Positions 37,047 through 39,523 of a DNA stretch of 39,523 nucleotides are shown here, piece after piece. Numbering within the stretch: the first letter of the stretch is position 1; every line of letters starts with the position of its first letter. Source of the DNA: Pseudomonadota bacterium (lineage in GTDB: Bacteria; Pseudomonadota; Gammaproteobacteria; Magnimaribacterales; D2472); NCBI GenBank assembly GCA_028344535.1, contig JAOMBK010000007.1, forward strand, positions 1 through 39,523. Direction: 5' to 3'. The notes under the pieces are model-generated. The model saw nothing but the letters and a program-made list of their open reading frames with translations. It made no database searches and had not been told where the DNA came from. A program made the translations under genes and the position numbers.

Positions 37047-37520
37047 ATGCACAAATCAATTAATTCATTTTTTACTTTACTAACATTAATAATATTTTCT
37101 GCATGCAGTTCTGTGCAAGTAACAGAAGAAGCAGTTGCAGATCAAAGTGTTGCTGGAGTTTCCATCACATCAAAATCTATAGCTACCCAGGCTGTACTTG
37201 CAAATGCTGTAGTTTATTTTGAGTATGATCAATTCAATCTCACCTCAAAATCAATACAAGCATTAAAAGGTGTCAGTGAGCTAATGAAAAGAAATTCAAA
37301 GGTTACTATTTCAATTGAAGGTCATGCTGATGAGAGAGGAACCAGGGAATACAATCTAGCCCTCGGTCAAAGACGAGCAGAGTCGGTTGCCAATTACTTA
37401 GTTGCTAATGGAATTAATAGAAATAGGCTTATTACAAAAAGTTATGGTGAAGAAAGACCTCTGTCTTTAGGCTCAAACGATACTGCATGGTCAAAAAACA
37501 GAAGAGTTGAAATCAAGTAG
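37047..37520 (+). CDS. pal: peptidoglycan-associated lipoprotein Pal
   Basis: Pal (157 aa) is an outer-membrane lipoprotein that holds peptidoglycan. The signal peptide ends in the lipobox FSAC with the lipidated Cys at 20. The OmpA-like domain starts around residue 50, with VYFEYDQFNLT, ISIEGHADERGTREYNLALG, QRRAESVANYLVANG, and the terminal SKNRRVEI. The diaminopimelate-contacting Asp and Arg are expected in HADERGTREYN and NRRVE. Its intact DAP-binding motifs indicate a conventional diaminopimelate-type wall. Confidence 0.97.
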   Translation: MHKSINSFFTLLTLIIFSACSSVQVTEEAVADQSVAGVSITSKSIATQAVLANAVVYFEYDQFNLTSKSIQALKGVSELMKRNSKVTISIEGHADERGTREYNLALGQRRAESVANYLVANGINRNRLITKSYGEERPLSLGSNDTAWSKNRRVEIK

Positions 37521-37531
37521 TTTTCTTTCGA

Positions 37532-38167
37532 ATGAAAATCTTCTTTGCTGCACTTCTTTTGGCACCCCTGAATATCTATTCTCAAGAAGTAGATGCTTCT
37601 GATATCTTATTTTTAAAGTTGCAAGAACTTGAGGGGGAGCTTGCTAGCTTGAGAAGTGAGCTTGAATCACAAGCTTACCTAATTGAAAAATTATTGAATG
37701 AAGAATCAAATCAATTAGAGAGTAATTCTTCTATGGATACCGAAACTAACTCCGAAGTAAGCTCATTTAGATTTGAAGGAATTAATGATAGCAAAAGCAT
37801 TGATGAGGTTTATGATCAAGCAATTCTAGAATTGAATGACAAGGATTTTCAGGCCGCTAAACAATCTTTTAATTATTTAGCAAATAATTTTAATGATGAT
37901 GAAAAAATTCCATTAAGCCTGTTTTGGCTTGGAGAGATCTCATTATTAGAATCCAACCTTGAGCAGAGTGAAAATTTTTTTCAAAGATTGGCTTCAGACT
38001 TTCCTGATCATTGGAGAACTCCACTAGCTCATAAAAAAATTGGTGACATTCTAATGATGTCAGGCGATTCTAGCGCTGCAAGAATTAAATACCAATTCGT
38101 TGTTCAAACTTTTCCTGAGAATACTGCCTCTTCATTAGCCTTGCAGTTATTAGAAAATATGGAATAA
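37532..38167 (+). CDS. cpoB: cell division coordinator CpoB (YbgF)
   Basis: CpoB (211 aa) is a periplasmic protein that coordinates PBP1B and Tol-Pal during constriction. A signal peptide (about residues 1-17) is followed by a coiled-coil segment rich in Leu/Glu (residues 28-60), an Asn/Ser/Glu linker, and C-terminal TPR-like repeats beginning at DEVYDQAILELNDKDFQAAK and continuing SLFWLGEISLLESNLEQSE. It is the usual last gene of the tol-pal operon. queE and queC, which follow in pseudomonads, are absent and a tRNA-Lys gene comes next. Confidence 0.93.
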   Translation: MKIFFAALLLAPLNIYSQEVDASDILFLKLQELEGELASLRSELESQAYLIEKLLNEESNQLESNSSMDTETNSEVSSFRFEGINDSKSIDEVYDQAILELNDKDFQAAKQSFNYLANNFNDDEKIPLSLFWLGEISLLESNLEQSENFFQRLASDFPDHWRTPLAHKKIGDILMMSGDSSAARIKYQFVVQTFPENTASSLALQLLENME

Positions 38168-38195
38168 TCACTTCTTTTTTATGGAATCCTTTCAC

Positions 38196-38271
38196 GGGTC
38201 GCTAGCTCAGCTGGTAGAGCAGTTCGCTTTTAACGAATTGGTCACAGGTTCGAATCCTGTGCGACCCACCA
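38196..38271 (+). tRNA. tRNA-Lys (anticodon UUU), with encoded CCA
   Basis: A full cloverleaf is visible. The acceptor stem pairs GGGTCGC (38196-38202) with GCGACCC (38261-38267), then A73 and CCA. The D-arm is GCTC-AGCTGGTA-GAGC. The anticodon stem GTTCG/CGAAT (one G-U pair) encloses loop CTTTTAA with anticodon TTT at 38229-38231. The T-arm is ACAGG-TTCGAAT-CCTGT. Its place after cpoB matches pseudomonad gene order. Confidence 0.97.
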
Positions 38272-38294
38272 TCTCTTTGGTTAATTGAACATAA

Positions 38295-39523
38295 ATGTCC
38301 TTATTAATTAGTTTTGTTAAAAAATCCTTCAAGAGGCTTGCACTGTCATTTACGAAGGAATCTGGACTTGCAGGTTTTTTCTTTTTTTTAGTTCTGTGCT
38401 CATGGTATATCTTACGGCCTGTTAGAAATGAAATGGCCGTTCAGAACTCAGATATTCTTCCGTATCTTTTAGCTGTAGGCGCTTTTGTAATGCTACTTTT
38501 AAATCCAATTTATTCATGGCTTGCTTCAAGAAAAAATTTAAAAGGAGTATTGGTCGGATGTTACTCATTCTTTATTGTTAATTTATTAATATTCATTGTT
38601 TTATGGGAAGTTTTTAACCTTTCCTCGGCAATCTGGCTAAGTCAAATTTTCTATATTTGGTGTAATGTTTATTCTTTTTTTGTGGTTTCTATTTTTTGGG
38701 TAGTAATAATTAATCTATTTCGTGGAGATGGTGCTACTAATGTTTTTGGTGTCATTGCAGCGGGTGGATCATTGGGAGCATTTCTTGGTTCAGAGATTTC
38801 TAAGCAATTGGCATCAACATTTAATGAATCAGGCATTATTTTCTTTACATTAATCTCAATTATTTTCTTAATACTGGCATTGGCTACAGGTCTAATTTTG
38901 CTTAAAAGATTTGTTTCTGCACAAGATATAGACAAGGCTGCTGGTGGAACAAGTTTTGACGCTCTAAAAAATCTTATTTCCTCGTCTCAAATCAGGTCAA
39001 TAGGATTGTATATGTATCTGTGGACTGCAATGATGACCATCCATTGGGTTACCTCAATCGACATAGTGAATGCTTGGTCTTCAGATGGCGGTAATAGAAT
39101 TATTTTTTTTAGTAACATAGAGCAAACAGTAACAATCCTTACTCTATTTACCCAATTTTTCTTAACTTCAGCAATTATAAGATTTGCAGGACCAAAAACT
39201 ATTTTAATGTTCTATGGATTTATATTTATGGGTGCATTCATAGGCTATTACCTCAACCCAACAATTGGGTATGTATTCTTTATTACTATTATTTTAAGAT
39301 TGTTTGAATATGGTATTAATAAGCCAACCAGAGAAGTGGTTTTTAGTTATTTAAAAAGAACAGATAGATACAAATCAACAGTTATGGTTGATACATTTCT
39401 AGTAAGGATGGGAGATTTTTCAGGTAGTGGATTTATTCTTATATCTAAATCATTCGGATTGGTATTTTCTCAAGTCCCATTGCTAGCAATCCCATTTGCT
39501 GGATGTTTAGCAGCGCTAGGATA
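38295..39523 (+). CDS. nucleotide-translocase-like MFS transporter (3' partial)
   Basis: The frame is open from ATG 38295 to the window edge (409 codons plus two bases), so the 3' end is missing. About ten to eleven hydrophobic helices are visible. The first contains LCSWYILRPVRNEMAVQ, a segment seen in bacterial relatives of the ATP/ADP translocase (NTT/TlcA) group and of related MFS proteins. Further matches are the NVFGVIAAGGSLGAFLGS stretch, RLFEYGINKPTREVVFSYL and VDTFLVRMGDFSGSG. In free-living bacteria these relatives have no assigned substrate, so nucleotide exchange is not claimed. It starts 23 bp after tRNA-Lys without a recognisable promoter. Confidence 0.8.
   Translation, partial: MSLLISFVKKSFKRLALSFTKESGLAGFFFFLVLCSWYILRPVRNEMAVQNSDILPYLLAVGAFVMLLLNPIYSWLASRKNLKGVLVGCYSFFIVNLLIFIVLWEVFNLSSAIWLSQIFYIWCNVYSFFVVSIFWVVIINLFRGDGATNVFGVIAAGGSLGAFLGSEISKQLASTFNESGIIFFTLISIIFLILALATGLILLKRFVSAQDIDKAAGGTSFDALKNLISSSQIRSIGLYMYLWTAMMTIHWVTSIDIVNAWSSDGGNRIIFFSNIEQTVTILTLFTQFFLTSAIIRFAGPKTILMFYGFIFMGAFIGYYLNPTIGYVFFITIILRLFEYGINKPTREVVFSYLKRTDRYKSTVMVDTFLVRMGDFSGSGFILISKSFGLVFSQVPLLAIPFAGCLAALG

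Noticed and set aside
38669..38935. 88-codon minus-strand frame near the right end
   Set aside because: It is antisense to the transporter frame that stays open from 38295 to the window edge and has clear membrane helices and family motifs.

Overview
The window is a piece of a compact, AT-rich chromosome of a Gram-negative bacterium. Gene order points to a gammaproteobacterium: the dcw cluster; rpsF-rpsR-rplI-dnaB-alr; pyrG-kdsA-eno-ftsB-ispD/F-surE-pcm-nlpD; fdxA/recA; fmdB-aspS-yebC; and ybgC-tolQRAB-pal-cpoB-tRNA-Lys. Low GC by eye, frequent 1-20 bp gene overlaps, about 98% coding sequence, shortened proteins and missing block members suggest a streamlined marine lineage of SAR86 type. That placement is an inference and was not tested. 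No stretch over 300 bp lacks a gene. I saw no CRISPR array, insertion sequence, prophage or convincing intrinsic terminator.

Layout. (1) 1-13605: cell-wall and division cluster rsmH(partial)-ftsL-ftsI-murE-murF-mraY-murD-ftsW-murG-murC-ddl-ftsQ-ftsA, all on + and mostly overlapping. It stops at ftsA; ftsZ and lpxC do not follow. (2) 13686-18296: rpsF-rpsR-rplI, dnaB, alr and a diiron ferritin-like protein of unknown substrate. (3) 18357-26326: pyrG-kdsA-eno-ftsB, a fused ispDF, surE, pcm, and an unusual single gene joining a DUF368 lipid-carrier permease to an NlpD-like LysM/M23 amidase activator. (4) 26338-30329: fdxA (-), recA with a near-perfect SOS box, a thiolase with a palindromic operator-like site, and a short proS (-). 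(5) 30384-38271: fmdB, aspS, yebC, a PD-(D/E)XK nuclease candidate where ruvCAB usually sits, ybgC, tolQRAB, pal, cpoB and tRNA-Lys(UUU). (6) 38295-end: a partial transporter related to nucleotide translocases.

How the genes work together. Most of the window serves envelope growth and division: precursor synthesis (MurC-F, Ddl, Alr), the lipid cycle (MraY, MurG, DUF368), septal synthesis (FtsI/W/L/B/Q/A), LPS sugar supply (KdsA), isoprenoid supply for undecaprenyl (IspDF), septal hydrolase activation (NlpD-like) and outer-membrane constriction (Tol-Pal-CpoB). Compared with the Pseudomonas-type order, several genes are missing between retained neighbours: truD, rpoS, mutS, cinA, ruvCAB, queE/queC and ftsZ. 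The most interesting points are the DUF368-NlpD fusion with an embedded lipoprotein signal, the nuclease in the ruvCAB gap, the shortened MurD, the ProRS without its editing insertion, and palindromes abutting the dnaB and thiolase start codons.
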